Shown piece by piece: positions 16,566-26,033 of a stretch of 64,000 bases of DNA (position 1 is the stretch's first letter; each line of letters opens with the position of its first letter). This DNA is from JANNNF01 sp963772935. GTDB lineage: Bacteria > Pseudomonadota > Alphaproteobacteria > Rhodobacterales > Rhodobacteraceae. The DNA lies in contig CAVYZK010000002.1 of NCBI GenBank assembly GCA_963772935.1, forward strand, positions 62,001 through 126,000, in the 5' to 3' direction. The notes beneath the pieces are model-generated. The model made no database searches and was not told the DNA's origin. It saw only the letters and a list, made by a program, of their open reading frames with translations. A program made the translations under genes and the position numbers.

Positions 16566-18130
16566 CCGCCCCCATCCCCGCCGTCCGCATGACCGGCATT
16601 TCCAAATCCTTTGGCGGCGTGCGCGCGCTGAACAACGTGGATCTGGAGGTCATGCCCGGCGAGGTCCATGCCCTTTTGGGCGGCAACGGGGCGGGCAAGT
16701 CCACCATTCTGAAGGTGCTCAACGGTGTGCATGTGCCCGATGAGGGCACCGTCGAGGTGGCAGGCCAAAGGCTTGCCGCCCCGACACCCGAAGCCGCCCG
16801 TGCGGCGGGCGTGGCGATGAACTTTCAGGAAATGTCGCTGATCCCCACCCTGACCGTGGCGCAGAACGTGTACCTTACGCGCGAGGCCCGCGATGCGCGC
16901 GGCCTGATCGACGACGAAGATTCCATCCGCCGGGCCGAGGCCATCTTCAAGATGCTGGAGGTCGAGGTAAACCCCCGCGCACTGGTGGGTGATCTTGGCG
17001 CAGGCCAGAAACAACTGACCGAGATTGCCAAGGCCATCAGCCAGGATGCCCGCGTGCTGATCCTTGACGAGCCGTCAACCGCGCTGGCGGTGTCGGATGT
17101 GGAACGGCTGTTCGTCTTTCTGCGCAAGCTGACGGCCAAGGGCGTGGCAATCATCTATGTCAGCCACCGGATGGACGAAATCGCCCGCATCGCAGACCGC
17201 GCCACGATCCTGCGCGACGGGCAGCATGTGATCACCGCACCCATGGCGGATTTGCCCATTGATACGATGATCGAACACATCGTCGGCAAACGCTCCAAAG
17301 GATTGGCGGATGTGGTGCGCGGCGGTTCTGCGCGCGGCGCGGCCTTGTTGGAGCTGAAAGATGTGACGGGGCCCCACAAGCCCGAAAACGTGAGCTTCAC
17401 CCTGCACCGCGGAGAGGTGCTGGGTCTTGCGGGCTTGCTGGGTTCGGGACGCTCGGCGCTTGCGCGGGTAATCGCGGGGATAGAGCCTGCGGTGGCAGGC
17501 GAGATTCGCATCAAGGGCAAACAGGTCCACATCCGACGCCCCGCCGATGCGATTGCGCAAGGTGTGGCGCTGGTGCCCGAAGCCCGCGCGACCCAAGGCA
17601 TCATCCCTGCGCATAGCGTGGCTGAGAACATGGTCATGGCAGTTCTGGGGCGGATCACGAAAAGCGGGCTGGTGGATCAGCCGCGCGCAACCGCGATCAC
17701 CGACAGCATGATCCAGCGCCTTTCGGTTAAAACAGCCAGCCGCGACCATGCCGTGTCCACCCTGTCGGGCGGCAACCAGCAAAAGGTGGTGATCGGCAAA
17801 TGGCTGGCGACGGACCCGGACATTCTGATCCTGGATGAACCCACCGCCGGCATCGACATCGGGTCGAAATCCGAGATCATCCGGCTGGTGCGGGATCTGG
17901 CGGCGGCGGGCAAAGGCGTTCTGGTCATCTCGTCCGAGCTTTCGGAACTGCTGACCGCCTGCGACCGCATCCTCGTCATGGCCGATGGCCGCGCGCATCA
18001 GATGCTGGACCGCGCCGATCTGGATGACCCTGACGAGACCAACCCCGAACACGCCCTGCAAGCCGCCGAGCGGCGTTTGCAGATTGAAATCCAGAAAGCC
18101 CTGACCGTGAAGGAGGCTCACTATGGCTAA
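16562..18130 (+). CDS. sugar ABC transporter ATP-binding protein (RbsA/XylG-like)
   Basis: The 522-residue tandem ATPase begins at the ATG at 16562 that overlaps the preceding stop. The first half has Walker A GGNGAGKST (about 40-48), a degenerate signature (LGAGQKQLTEIAKA) and Walker B VLILDEPSTAL. The second half lacks a canonical Walker A (GLLGSGRSALAR) but has the strong signature LSGGNQQKVVIGKW and DILILDEPTAGIDIG. This asymmetric two-domain layout is typical of ribose/xylose/galactose-type importers. It overlaps the permease start by eight bases. Confidence 0.95.
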   Translation: MTAPIPAVRMTGISKSFGGVRALNNVDLEVMPGEVHALLGGNGAGKSTILKVLNGVHVPDEGTVEVAGQRLAAPTPEAARAAGVAMNFQEMSLIPTLTVAQNVYLTREARDARGLIDDEDSIRRAEAIFKMLEVEVNPRALVGDLGAGQKQLTEIAKAISQDARVLILDEPSTALAVSDVERLFVFLRKLTAKGVAIIYVSHRMDEIARIADRATILRDGQHVITAPMADLPIDTMIEHIVGKRSKGLADVVRGGSARGAALLELKDVTGPHKPENVSFTLHRGEVLGLAGLLGSGRSALARVIAGIEPAVAGEIRIKGKQVHIRRPADAIAQGVALVPEARATQGIIPAHSVAENMVMAVLGRITKSGLVDQPRATAITDSMIQRLSVKTASRDHAVSTLSGGNQQKVVIGKWLATDPDILILDEPTAGIDIGSKSEIIRLVRDLAAAGKGVLVISSELSELLTACDRILVMADGRAHQMLDRADLDDPDETNPEHALQAAERRLQIEIQKALTVKEAHYG

Positions 18131-19076
18131 TTCAGTGACGGCCCCGCGTGGCGCATTCTTTGCCAACTGGCGGCAGAACATCATCTACATCGGTTTTGTC
18201 GCAATCTTTGTGATCTTTGCGCTGACGCTGAACGACAAGGGGTTCCTCAACCCCAACAACCTGCTCAACATCGTGCGGCAAACCGCGATGATCGCCGTCA
18301 TGGCGGTGGCAATGACCTTTGTGCTGTCGGCGGGCGAGATCGACCTGTCTGTCGGGGCTGTGGCCGGACTGGCGACAGTGACTGTGGCCATGGCGATCAA
18401 TTTCGCCGGTCCCTTCGGTGGCGTCGCCGCCGGCCTTGCGACCGGCCTTGCCGTCGGCATGTTCAACGGATGGCTGACAACCCGCATCGGCATTCCGTCG
18501 TTCCTGACGACCCTCGCCATGATGGGCATCGCGAAGGGCGTGGCGATGTGGATTTCGGATACGGCCGCCGTGCCAATCCTGTCCCCCGGCTATTCCTGGG
18601 TATTCGGTGGCGGGTCGGTCGGGCCGATCCCGGTGCTGTTGTTCTGGATCGCGGCACTGGGTGGGGTGGGGCATATCGTTCTGCGCCGGTCCGGCTTTGG
18701 CCGTCGGGTGCTGGCAACCGGTGGCGGGGAAACCGCCGCGCGCTATTCCGGCATCGACACGGCGAACATCAAGATGAAGGTCTTGGTCCTGTCATCCTGC
18801 GCCGCGGCACTTGCAGGCATGCTCTATGCCGGACGCCTGCAATCGGGTCGCTTCCAGCTTGGCGAAGGCGACGAATTGTCAGTCATCGCGGCGGCGGTTT
18901 TGGGCGGGACCAGCCTGTTTGGCGGCAAGGGCACCGTGGTTGGCACCATCGTCGGCGCCATGATGATCGGGCTGATCAACAATGGGCTGATCCTGTTCGG
19001 GCTGGAATTCAGCCAGCAACTGATCGCGCGGGGCGGGATCATCATCCTCGCCGTCGCCCTTAGCCAGAAGCGGTAA
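18123..19076 (+). CDS. sugar ABC transporter permease (RbsC-like)
   Basis: This 317-residue protein has about 8-10 hydrophobic segments. It carries the RbsC family signatures MTFVLSAGEIDLSVGAVAGL and, late in the protein, AAAVLGGTSLFGGKGTVVGT. The start overlaps the ATPase gene by eight bases, and GAAGGAGG-like pairing lies just upstream (GTGAAGGAGGCTCACT). It forms the membrane channel of the importer with the ATPase and the binding protein at 14178. Confidence 0.95.
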   Translation: MANSVTAPRGAFFANWRQNIIYIGFVAIFVIFALTLNDKGFLNPNNLLNIVRQTAMIAVMAVAMTFVLSAGEIDLSVGAVAGLATVTVAMAINFAGPFGGVAAGLATGLAVGMFNGWLTTRIGIPSFLTTLAMMGIAKGVAMWISDTAAVPILSPGYSWVFGGGSVGPIPVLLFWIAALGGVGHIVLRRSGFGRRVLATGGGETAARYSGIDTANIKMKVLVLSSCAAALAGMLYAGRLQSGRFQLGEGDELSVIAAAVLGGTSLFGGKGTVVGTIVGAMMIGLINNGLILFGLEFSQQLIARGGIIILAVALSQKR

Positions 19077-19077
19077 C

Positions 19078-19392
19078 ATGATGGCACATGTAACGATCAT
19101 CGGCACCGTTACCGCAAAGCCCGGGGCGCGCGAGGAACTTTTGGGTCTGCTTGCCTCACAAGTTGCCCCGACGCGCAACGAACCCGGCTGCATCAACTAT
19201 GATTTCCACGTCGATGCCGCGGATCCCTGCTGCTTTGTGTTTTATGAAAACTGGCAGAGCCAGGCCGATCTGGACGCGCATCTGGCGATGCCGCATCTCG
19301 CGCCACTGTTTTCACAACTGGAGCGACTTTTGGCCAAGCCGGTTGATATCCGGCATCTGACGATGCTGTCGGATATGGCCGACCAGCATTGA
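19078..19392 (+). CDS. antibiotic biosynthesis monooxygenase (ABM/YgiN-like) domain protein
   Basis: This 104-residue dimeric alpha/beta-barrel-type protein shows TIIGTVTAKPGAREELLGLL, the block EPGCINYDFH and FYENWQSQADLDAHL. These are the three landmarks of the ABM/YgiN fold. It begins one base after the permease stop (ATG ATG at 19078/19081). Members range from quinol monooxygenases to small accessory proteins of sugar and aromatic operons, and their reaction cannot be read from sequence. Its place in the operon suggests a step or accessory role in catabolism of the imported sugar. Confidence 0.88.
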   Translation: MMAHVTIIGTVTAKPGAREELLGLLASQVAPTRNEPGCINYDFHVDAADPCCFVFYENWQSQADLDAHLAMPHLAPLFSQLERLLAKPVDIRHLTMLSDMADQH

Positions 19393-19450
19393 AATGGCGA
19401 TCTGTGGCGCTGGTCATCGCTAGGGACAAATCTTTGATGGAGACCTCTGA

Positions 19451-20575
19451 ATGTCCCTGAAACTCGGCATGGTGGGTGGCGGCAAGGGTGCCTTCATCGG
19501 TGGTGTGCATCGCATTGCAGCGCGGCTGGACGGTCATTGGGATCTGGTCGCCGGGGCGTTTTCGTCCGACCCCGAACGGGCAGCGGCTTCGGCGGCGGAT
19601 ATGGGGATTGCGGCAGAGCGCAGCTATGGCAGCTTTGCGGAAATGGCCAAGGCCGAGGCGGCGCGGCCCGACGGTATTGATGCCGTGGCGATCGTGACGC
19701 CCAATCACCTGCATGCCGCAGTGGCCACGGCTTTTCTGCGGGCAGGCATTCCGGTGATCTGCGACAAGCCGCTGACCACGACGGTTGAGGATGCAGAGGC
19801 GCTGGTCAGTTTGGTGGCCGACACCGGCTTGCCCTTTATCCTGACCCAGACCTACACCGGCTATCCAATGGTCCGCGAGGCCCGCGCCCTTGTCGCGGCT
19901 GGCAGGATCGGCCGCGTCCGTCATGTTCAGGTCGAATATTTGCAGGATTGGCTGGCCATGCCGGTCGAAACTTCGGGCAACAAGCAGGCCGCATGGCGCA
20001 CCGACCCGGCGCAGTCCGGCCCGGGCGGCTGCATCGCTGACATCGGCACCCATGCCTTTAACCTTGCAACTTTCGTAACCGGTCTTGCCCCAAGCGCCGT
20101 GCTGGCCGATCTGACGGCTTTCGGCCCGGACCGCGCCTTGGATGACAATGCCGCCATCCTGCTCAGGTTCGACGGGGGTGCCAAGGGCATGATCTGGGCA
20201 AGCCAGATTGCGCCGGGGGCCAAGAACGGCCTTCGCATCCGCGTGGCTGGCGAGGCGGGGGGCCTGTTTTGGGATCAGGAACGACCCGACGATCTGGAGT
20301 TCACTCCCATCGGCAAGCCCACGCAAACCCTGCGGCGTGGGGGTGAGGGTGTCTTAACGCCTGCGCGCCTTCCGGCAGGGCACCCGGAAGGGTACCTTGA
20401 AGCCTTTGCCACGCTCTATTCCGAAGCCGCCACCCTGGTGCGTGAGTTTCACAAGGGGACAAAACCGGGCCGGGACTTCGTGCTGCCAACCGTTTCGGAT
20501 GGGTTGGCGGGCATGCGTTTCATAGCGGCCGGTGTGAGGTCGAGCGAAAACGGCGGCATTTGGGTTGGGCTTTAA
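19451..20575 (+). CDS. Gfo/Idh/MocA family oxidoreductase (second in operon)
   Basis: This 374-residue protein starts after GGAGACCTCTGA. The Rossmann part shows LGMVGGGKGAFIGGVHR, AIVTPNHLHAAVA and VICDKPLTTTVEDAE, where the Lys of the EKP/DKP motif is kept. The C-terminal domain has CIADIGTHAFNLATF, matching the catalytic D-x-x-x-H pattern. It differs clearly from the first family member at 15399 (GGGKGAFIG in place of GGGFMG), so two distinct oxidation or reduction steps are likely. It is the last gene of the sugar operon, 58 bases after the ABM gene. Confidence 0.92.
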   Translation: MSLKLGMVGGGKGAFIGGVHRIAARLDGHWDLVAGAFSSDPERAAASAADMGIAAERSYGSFAEMAKAEAARPDGIDAVAIVTPNHLHAAVATAFLRAGIPVICDKPLTTTVEDAEALVSLVADTGLPFILTQTYTGYPMVREARALVAAGRIGRVRHVQVEYLQDWLAMPVETSGNKQAAWRTDPAQSGPGGCIADIGTHAFNLATFVTGLAPSAVLADLTAFGPDRALDDNAAILLRFDGGAKGMIWASQIAPGAKNGLRIRVAGEAGGLFWDQERPDDLEFTPIGKPTQTLRRGGEGVLTPARLPAGHPEGYLEAFATLYSEAATLVREFHKGTKPGRDFVLPTVSDGLAGMRFIAAGVRSSENGGIWVGL

Positions 20576-21006
20576 GGCCTGATCTTGAACAAATGCACAC
20601 ATAATATTTCCATCGGTCCACATCAAACTGCGTCAAGTTCAGTTCGTGCCAGAGATCAATCTTAGCATGACACTCCTCTAGGCAAGGGGAAGTTGGCCAT
20701 TGCAAAGGTACGAATGTCTGTTTTACGCCGCTCATTGCTAAGTGGTTGAGTTCAAAAAATGTCCTCTTTCCGCCCATTGCGACGAATAGACCCGACCTCG
20801 ACGTGCCCGGCCCCGCAGCGGACGCCCAGTTCAGATGGTCTGATGGAGCGCGACTTCTCTGAACCGGACGTTCACACACTTCATAGGCGCAGTTGGTATA
20901 GCCAAGGCGCCCACAGTGAAGGAACGGACGGCGATGGTTTGGTTCATCGGGATAATTAGCGGACTAGACGATCGTAGTTTATTGTCGATTTCGCCAACTT
21001 GTTGGG
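20576..21006. other. intergenic, no recognisable feature
   Basis: This 431-base gap separates the converging ends of the sugar operon and the flotillin gene. A minus-strand frame of 119 codons crosses it, but its composition and content look random and it runs into the end of the dehydrogenase gene. I see no terminator with a T-tract, no tRNA and no repeat. Confidence 0.4.
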
Positions 21007-22614
21007 TCAGGATCCGCTGTTTGGCTCCGACACCTCGGAAATCGAGGCAGCTATTCCGTCCATTCCTTTGCTGAAATCGATCCCAACCTCTTTGCCAAGA
21101 GCGGTTAGGATTGGCATGGCAACGGCATTGCGTTGCATGCCGGTCATGACTTGATCGACAATGCCATCCCCGCCGCCGTCAGCTCCACCAGATGCTGCTG
21201 TGGAGCTGTTGCCTGACATGCCGGAAATCTGGTTAATACGGAAAGACTGGATGTGGCGCGCGGGTTCGACCATTTCGCGGATGATTTCTGGCAGGGCTTC
21301 GATCTTGGCGAGGCGCAGTTTGAAGCTCATGACTTCAGGCGAAAGGGAATTCTCGGCCTCGACCTTGGCGCGAATGGTTGCGGCTTCGGCAGCGCCTTTT
21401 TCCATCTCGGCGGCAGCGGCGATTTTGATCGAGTCGGCTTCGGCCCTTGCGCGGGCGATGATTGCCAGTGCTTGGTCTTCGGCGGCCTCACGTTCCACCC
21501 GGGCCCGGACGCGGACGGAGGTGGCCTCCTTCTCGGCCTCCTTCTCGGCTTGAATGATCTCGATGTTCTTTTCGCGCTCGGCAATGGCGGTCAGCTTGGC
21601 CGTATTGATGGCCTCTTCTGCAGTGATGGCTTCCGCGCGAGCCAGAGCGGCTTGCGCTTCGGCGCGGCTTTGCTTTTCAGACTGGAGCGCGACGCTGGCC
21701 TTGGATTCCTGCCCCGCAATCTGCAGCGCAAGATCCTGATCGATTTGCGCCTTGCGCACGCCGCGCTCGCGCTCGATCCGGGCGACTTCGCGGAGGCGTT
21801 CGGTTTCTTCGGCAATGCGGGATTGCTCACGCGAGGAACGGGCTTCCAACTCGGATACGGCAATCCGCTGGGTTTGGGTCGCCTCTGCCTCCACGCGTTC
21901 GACCTCCAGCTTCTGGATGCGATTTGATTGCTGGGTGCGGGCGATTTCCAGTGCTGCGTCTTCTTCGATGACGACCCGCTGCTTTTTCTGCTCGGACACG
22001 ATGGCCGAGCGAACGCGCATCCCAGTCACGTCGAAGGTATTGTTCTCGTCCAGCTTGCTGATCGGGGTTTCATCCAGTTTGGTCAGGGCAACGCTTTCCA
22101 GTTCCAGCCCGTTCGGGCTGAGATCGTTGTTCAGGGTCTGCTGCACCTTTTGTACAAAGCTGGCCCGTGACTGGTGCAACTCGATCAGGTCCATGCCTGC
22201 GGTGATCGCGCGCATGGTGTCTTGCACCTTGCCTTCGAGGAGGCTGCGGATTGCGCCCAGATCATTGGTATTCTGGCCAAGTGACTGCGCCGCACGCGCG
22301 ATGGCATCAATCTCGGGGGCGACGCGAATGAAAAACTGTGCAGCGGCATCAACCCGCCGGCTGTCTTTTGTGATCAATCCGTCGCCACCATCCACGGTAA
22401 TCGTCATCGTTTTCATATTTACGCGCAGCAGGTCGTGCAAGCCGGGCAACACGATAATCCCGCCGCCCATGACAACCTTCAGCCCACCTGCACCGGTTCG
22501 GACCAGTGCCATTTCCTGGGTAGAGCGGCGATAAAGCCTGACCATGATAAAACCGAGAACGATCAGCGCCAACAAGATGACAGCACCAGGAATCAACAGA
22601 GCCAGAAATTCCAC
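21007..22614 (-). CDS. flotillin family protein (YqiK-like)
   Basis: This 535-residue protein has one N-terminal membrane segment (about residues 5-27). A PHB/SPFH domain follows (STQEMALVRTGAGGLKVVMG, VDAAAQFFIRV). Then comes a long coiled coil of Ala/Glu/Arg repeats (about 215-420), with a Gly/Ser-rich flexible stretch (GNSSTAASGGADGGG) near the end. This is the flotillin/reggie layout; E. coli YqiK is the comparable protein. It sits 28 bases after an OB-fold membrane protein of the YqiJ type, the usual partner. The pair is thought to organise membrane microdomains. Confidence 0.93.
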   Translation of the reverse strand: MEFLALLIPGAVILLALIVLGFIMVRLYRRSTQEMALVRTGAGGLKVVMGGGIIVLPGLHDLLRVNMKTMTITVDGGDGLITKDSRRVDAAAQFFIRVAPEIDAIARAAQSLGQNTNDLGAIRSLLEGKVQDTMRAITAGMDLIELHQSRASFVQKVQQTLNNDLSPNGLELESVALTKLDETPISKLDENNTFDVTGMRVRSAIVSEQKKQRVVIEEDAALEIARTQQSNRIQKLEVERVEAEATQTQRIAVSELEARSSREQSRIAEETERLREVARIERERGVRKAQIDQDLALQIAGQESKASVALQSEKQSRAEAQAALARAEAITAEEAINTAKLTAIAEREKNIEIIQAEKEAEKEATSVRVRARVEREAAEDQALAIIARARAEADSIKIAAAAEMEKGAAEAATIRAKVEAENSLSPEVMSFKLRLAKIEALPEIIREMVEPARHIQSFRINQISGMSGNSSTAASGGADGGGDGIVDQVMTGMQRNAVAMPILTALGKEVGIDFSKGMDGIAASISEVSEPNSGS

Positions 22615-22642
22615 AGGAGGTTCCTTTCAACGAAACAATGGG

Positions 22643-23389
22643 TCAGCTTGCGCTGAGGGAAACGATACGCGGTCGCCTGTCGCGAGTTTTAACAATCAAG
22701 ACTTCAGTTCCTGCCGCGATCGTGTCTTCATCGCGTAAAGGTTCAGCCATCAGGCTATGCGTTGTGCCGTAGAGGTCGCGCCAGCGCACCTGCGCGGGTT
22801 CCCCACGACGGGCGTCACCGATCACGACATGGCCACGCCGCCCATTATAGGTCTGCCCGGAAATGCCATGGGATTCAAACGCGGGAATCAAGCGCGCGAC
22901 AAGAGAGGCAATCTGCCCGCCCAGCAAGAGCCCGGGAACAAGCGCAATAATCATGGCGACACGGCCAGAAAGCATCGCTCCCGTCACAGCTTGAAGTATC
23001 AATTGCAGCGTATAGCCACAGGCAGCGATGCCTGCCGCAAACCCCGTCAGTGATACCAGCAGCGGGTTGCGACCAATGCCGAGCAAACGCAACAAACGCA
23101 TTGTGACCGCAGGGGGGAGATGGGGCATATGTTCTTTTCGCGGCGGCAGATCCAGGGTCGCAATCTCATCCGCCGTAAGTATTTCAATCTCGGGCAAGTC
23201 GCCCAACAGATCAAGTTCACTGTCAGCACCAGAGGCCGCGTCGAGATTTTCGACAGTGCCTTCACCTTCAATCTCGATGTTGCTGGAAAGCCCGACAAGC
23301 ATCAAGGCGATCTCGACAAGCAACAGCACAACAATGAAGCCTGTCAGCACCGAGAACGGTTTCATTCCGTCCAGAAGCAACAAATCCAT
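22643..23389 (-). CDS. OB-fold membrane protein (YqiJ-like), flotillin partner
   Basis: The start at ATG 23389, with GAGAG upstream, gives 248 residues; the frame is open further upstream without a ribosome site. One N-terminal membrane segment (VLTGFIVVLLLVEIALMLVG) is followed by an acidic linker. Two further hydrophobic segments follow at about 120-165, then a C-terminal OB-type domain (GQTYNGRRGHVVIGDARRG to VLIVKTRDRR). This matches the NfeD/YqiJ class encoded beside flotillins. It is upstream of and co-directional with the flotillin gene. Confidence 0.85.
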   Translation of the reverse strand: MDLLLLDGMKPFSVLTGFIVVLLLVEIALMLVGLSSNIEIEGEGTVENLDAASGADSELDLLGDLPEIEILTADEIATLDLPPRKEHMPHLPPAVTMRLLRLLGIGRNPLLVSLTGFAAGIAACGYTLQLILQAVTGAMLSGRVAMIIALVPGLLLGGQIASLVARLIPAFESHGISGQTYNGRRGHVVIGDARRGEPAQVRWRDLYGTTHSLMAEPLRDEDTIAAGTEVLIVKTRDRRPRIVSLSAS

Positions 23390-23700
23390 TTGTCGAACTC
23401 TCACATTTCCCAACGCATTATGCGCGAGTGGCATAAGCGTGCAATGACCAATCCAGAACCTCAGGCACACAAAATGGGTCTACAAGGACAACCGCCTATC
23501 GCACGACTGGACTGAACAGATGAAAACTCTCGGCCTCCAGGCCGCAATACCCCAAACCCAACCGCGTTTCCGGGCCGCAGAGACGGACGGCAGATTTGCC
23601 TGAAATTCCCAAGCCAAGTGCCGTCTCAGAGACAACATCCCGTGTCCAACCCACCGCAATGACGCGCCAGACCCCAAGATGCTCAACCTGCAATTGTGAT
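23390..23700. other. gap between YqiJ-like gene and tRNA-Ser
   Basis: I find no supportable gene here. Short frames on both strands have no protein character. The stretch around 23575-23600 shares the string AGAGACGGACGGCAG with the 1.03 kb region and looks like worn repeat DNA. It lies immediately 3' of a tRNA gene on the tRNA's strand, the classic place for integrated elements, so it may be old element debris. Confidence 0.35.
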
Positions 23701-23790
23701 TGGCGGAAGCGGTGGGATTCGAACCCACGGTAGGGTTCCCCCTACGCTCAGTTAGCAACCGAGTGCTTTCGGCCTCTCAGCCACGCTTCC
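23701..23790 (-). tRNA. tRNA-Ser (anticodon GCT)
   Basis: The reverse strand folds as a 90-base class II tRNA. The acceptor stem is GGAAGCG (from 23790) with CGCTTCC. The D arm is TGGCTGAGAGGCC, and the anticodon loop TTGCTAA sits between CTCGG-type and CTGAG-type strands. A long variable arm (GTAGGGGGAACCCTAC) is followed by the T arm GTGGGTTCGAATCCCAC. The 3' CCA is encoded (TGG at 23701-23703). The anticodon GCT reads AGC/AGT serine codons. Confidence 0.95.
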
Positions 23791-23883
23791 GTTGACTTTC
23801 ATTTAGCAATCCACGGCTGGACGGGCAAGAGGGAAAGGAAGACGGCAGAGCGGAAGCAAGCCGAAACCTGCCCCGCGCAGCCT

Positions 23884-24042
23884 TCACTGAAAAGCCAGCC
23901 AGAATGACATGGCGGCCAGCAGACCTGCCGCCACCCTTTGGTTCAGGCCAAGGGCAACGCCAAGGCCCCAAAGACCCGTGACATAGTTGAAGCCAACCGG
24001 ACTGGCCAGCCAGTCGAGGAACAGGTGAAGATGCTGAAACAC
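23884..24042 (-). CDS. small hydrophobic protein, 52 residues
   Basis: A GTG at 24042 with AAAGGAAA six to twelve bases upstream opens a 52-residue frame: VFQHLHLFLDWLASPVGF, then VTGLWGLGVALGL and VAAGLLAAMSFWLAF. It would be one or two membrane segments with a basic QR turn between them. It has no known family I can name. The good ribosome site and coherent amphipathic layout are the support. It starts 135 bases from the divergent XRE-TPR gene. Confidence 0.45.
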   Translation of the reverse strand: MFQHLHLFLDWLASPVGFNYVTGLWGLGVALGLNQRVAAGLLAAMSFWLAFQ

Positions 24043-24176
24043 GCGATTTCCTTTGCGATGTTGCAGCGGGCCCGCCTTGAGATAAGGTCGTGTCGCGACA
24101 GTGTCAGTTTCACCGATATCCACTGTCGATATCGCTGGCACAAAGTTGCTCAGGCCCTGCATGAAATGGACGATAT

Positions 24177-25892
24177 TTGCCTAAAGTTGCCTCTAAGGAT
24201 CTGGTCGCACTTGGGCAGGCGGTGCGCGCCGCGCGCAGCCTGAAGGGCCTTGGGCTGAAGCAGTTAGGGGCCAATGCGCTTGGGCGTGATCAGGCGCAGG
24301 GGTATCTCTCCAAGATCGAAAACGGCAAACGGCAAATTTCCGTGCTGACCGCAGGCAAATTGATCACCTATCTCGATCTGCCAAGATCACTGCTCGACCC
24401 TTTCCTGCTTGATGGTGCAGCAGAAGAAGACGAAATCACCACCGAAGACCGTGATGCCGAACGCCTGATCCGTCGCTTGGAAAGTGATCACGCGGCGCCA
24501 TCGACTGCCGAGGCTTTGCTGATCACGCTGGCCTACGAATTCGCCAATGGCAGCCACATCGACCTGCCAACAGCCTATTCGGGCCTACGCAGCGCGCTTC
24601 AGGCGGCAGACAGCATCAAATCACGCGGCGCACTGCCGCAGAATCTTGATGATCAGTTGCAGGCAGTGATGCAAGAGGTCGCGCGCCTGAACGATCTGGG
24701 CCAGCGTGAAGAGGCGGCAACGGCACTGGATGACGCGATGAAGCGTGTCGATGCAGAACGTGACGCGATCTTTGCGCTGCAACTCAATCAGGATCGTGTC
24801 CTGAACCGCCCCGAAACCGCCGCCAACCGCCTGATCCAAGACCTGCACCACCGCGCGCCAGCAGGTGGAATCTGGGCCGCCACACGCGACTTAATACTAT
24901 CTTTGCGGAAGCGGGCGAACGACACGGCTTGCCCTTCGACCTTGAGGTCGCGCGCCATCTCGCCAAGGCAAATTACGCTCGTGCAAAGGGCCCGCAAAAG
25001 CCTCTGGCGCTTTACGATCTGGCCCTGTGCCAACTCAGCCTCGGCCGACGCCGCCCCGATAGACAAGTATCTGCGCGTCGCCATCCGGAATTTTCAGGAA
25101 GTCCTACGTCTGATGCCACGCACATGCCGGTGCGCAGAATTGGGCCGCAATGCAGAAAAACCTCGGCATTGCCTTACGAGACTTAGGCGCACGTGAAAGG
25201 GACGCTACGCCGGCTTCGCTATGCCATTATTGCACATGAGGCCGCTCTGACCGTCCAGACTTATGATTCGACCGCGATAGAGTGGGCCGCAACGCAAAGC
25301 AGCCTTGGTAAAGCTTTGTATGCATTGGACGCTCGCGAACCAAATCTTGGCCTTTTGTATGACGCTATCGCTGCCCATACGGCCGCGCTGACCGTCCTGA
25401 CTTATGGCGCAGACCCGATGCAGTGGGCCACGAGCCAAGGCTTCCTCGGCAATGCCTTGCGATCTGGGCGAATATAGCCAAGATACGGCCCCTTGCGTGA
25501 CGCGATGAACGCCTTTAAGTCCGCGCTGACGGTTTACCCGAAACACTGACCCTATGCTGTGGGCCGGAACTCAAAACAGACTTGGCGTTGCTCTGCGACG
25601 GCTTGGCGCATTGGAACGCGACACCAGATTGCTCGACGCCGCTGCCACCGCATTCGCGCTTTGCCTCGAAGAACACAGCCAAGACACTGCCCCCTTCCTA
25701 TGGGCGCAAACCCAATGGAACCTCGCCGACCTCGCCCTCGCCCGCTTCGACCTCACTGGCGACCCCGCTCTGCTGATCACCGCACGTCAACATGCCCTCG
25801 CCGCGCGCGCGGTGTTTGCCGAAGGTGCAGATCACCAGACCGACCGCTGCGACGACCTCCTCGCGCAAATCGCGGCCCGCGAAGATGGGTAG
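24177..25892 (+). pseudogene. XRE-family HTH-TPR protein, multiply frameshifted
   Basis: The N-terminal 230 residues are intact: an XRE helix-turn-helix (ALGQAVRAARSLKGLGLKQL, then YLSKIENGKRQISVLTAGKL), an acidic linker and an alpha-helical region. The frame shifts at about 24885, where FAEAGERHGLPFDLEVARHL continues in another frame, and again near 25045, 25170 and 25460. Further TPR units such as WAATQSSLGKALYALD, WATSQGFLGNALR, WAGTQNRLGVALRRLG and WAQTQWNLADLAL are scattered across frames. The only start is a TTG. With at least four breaks this looks genuinely decayed rather than misread. Confidence 0.8.
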
Positions 25893-26033
25893 GGCGGGGT
25901 TCACCCGACCACTGCTCCCGGGTCGTGCCGCTGCCTTCGCAAAGGCCACGCAATCATCCTTAACAGCCCGTAAATATCGACCACTCAACCCATTGATATC
26001 AAAACTAATTACCAACGTCCCGCCATGGGACAC

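Noticed and set aside
20520..20879. Possible 119-residue protein on the minus strand after the sugar operon
   Set aside because: It overlaps the end of the dehydrogenase gene, has no ribosome site and no coherent protein character.
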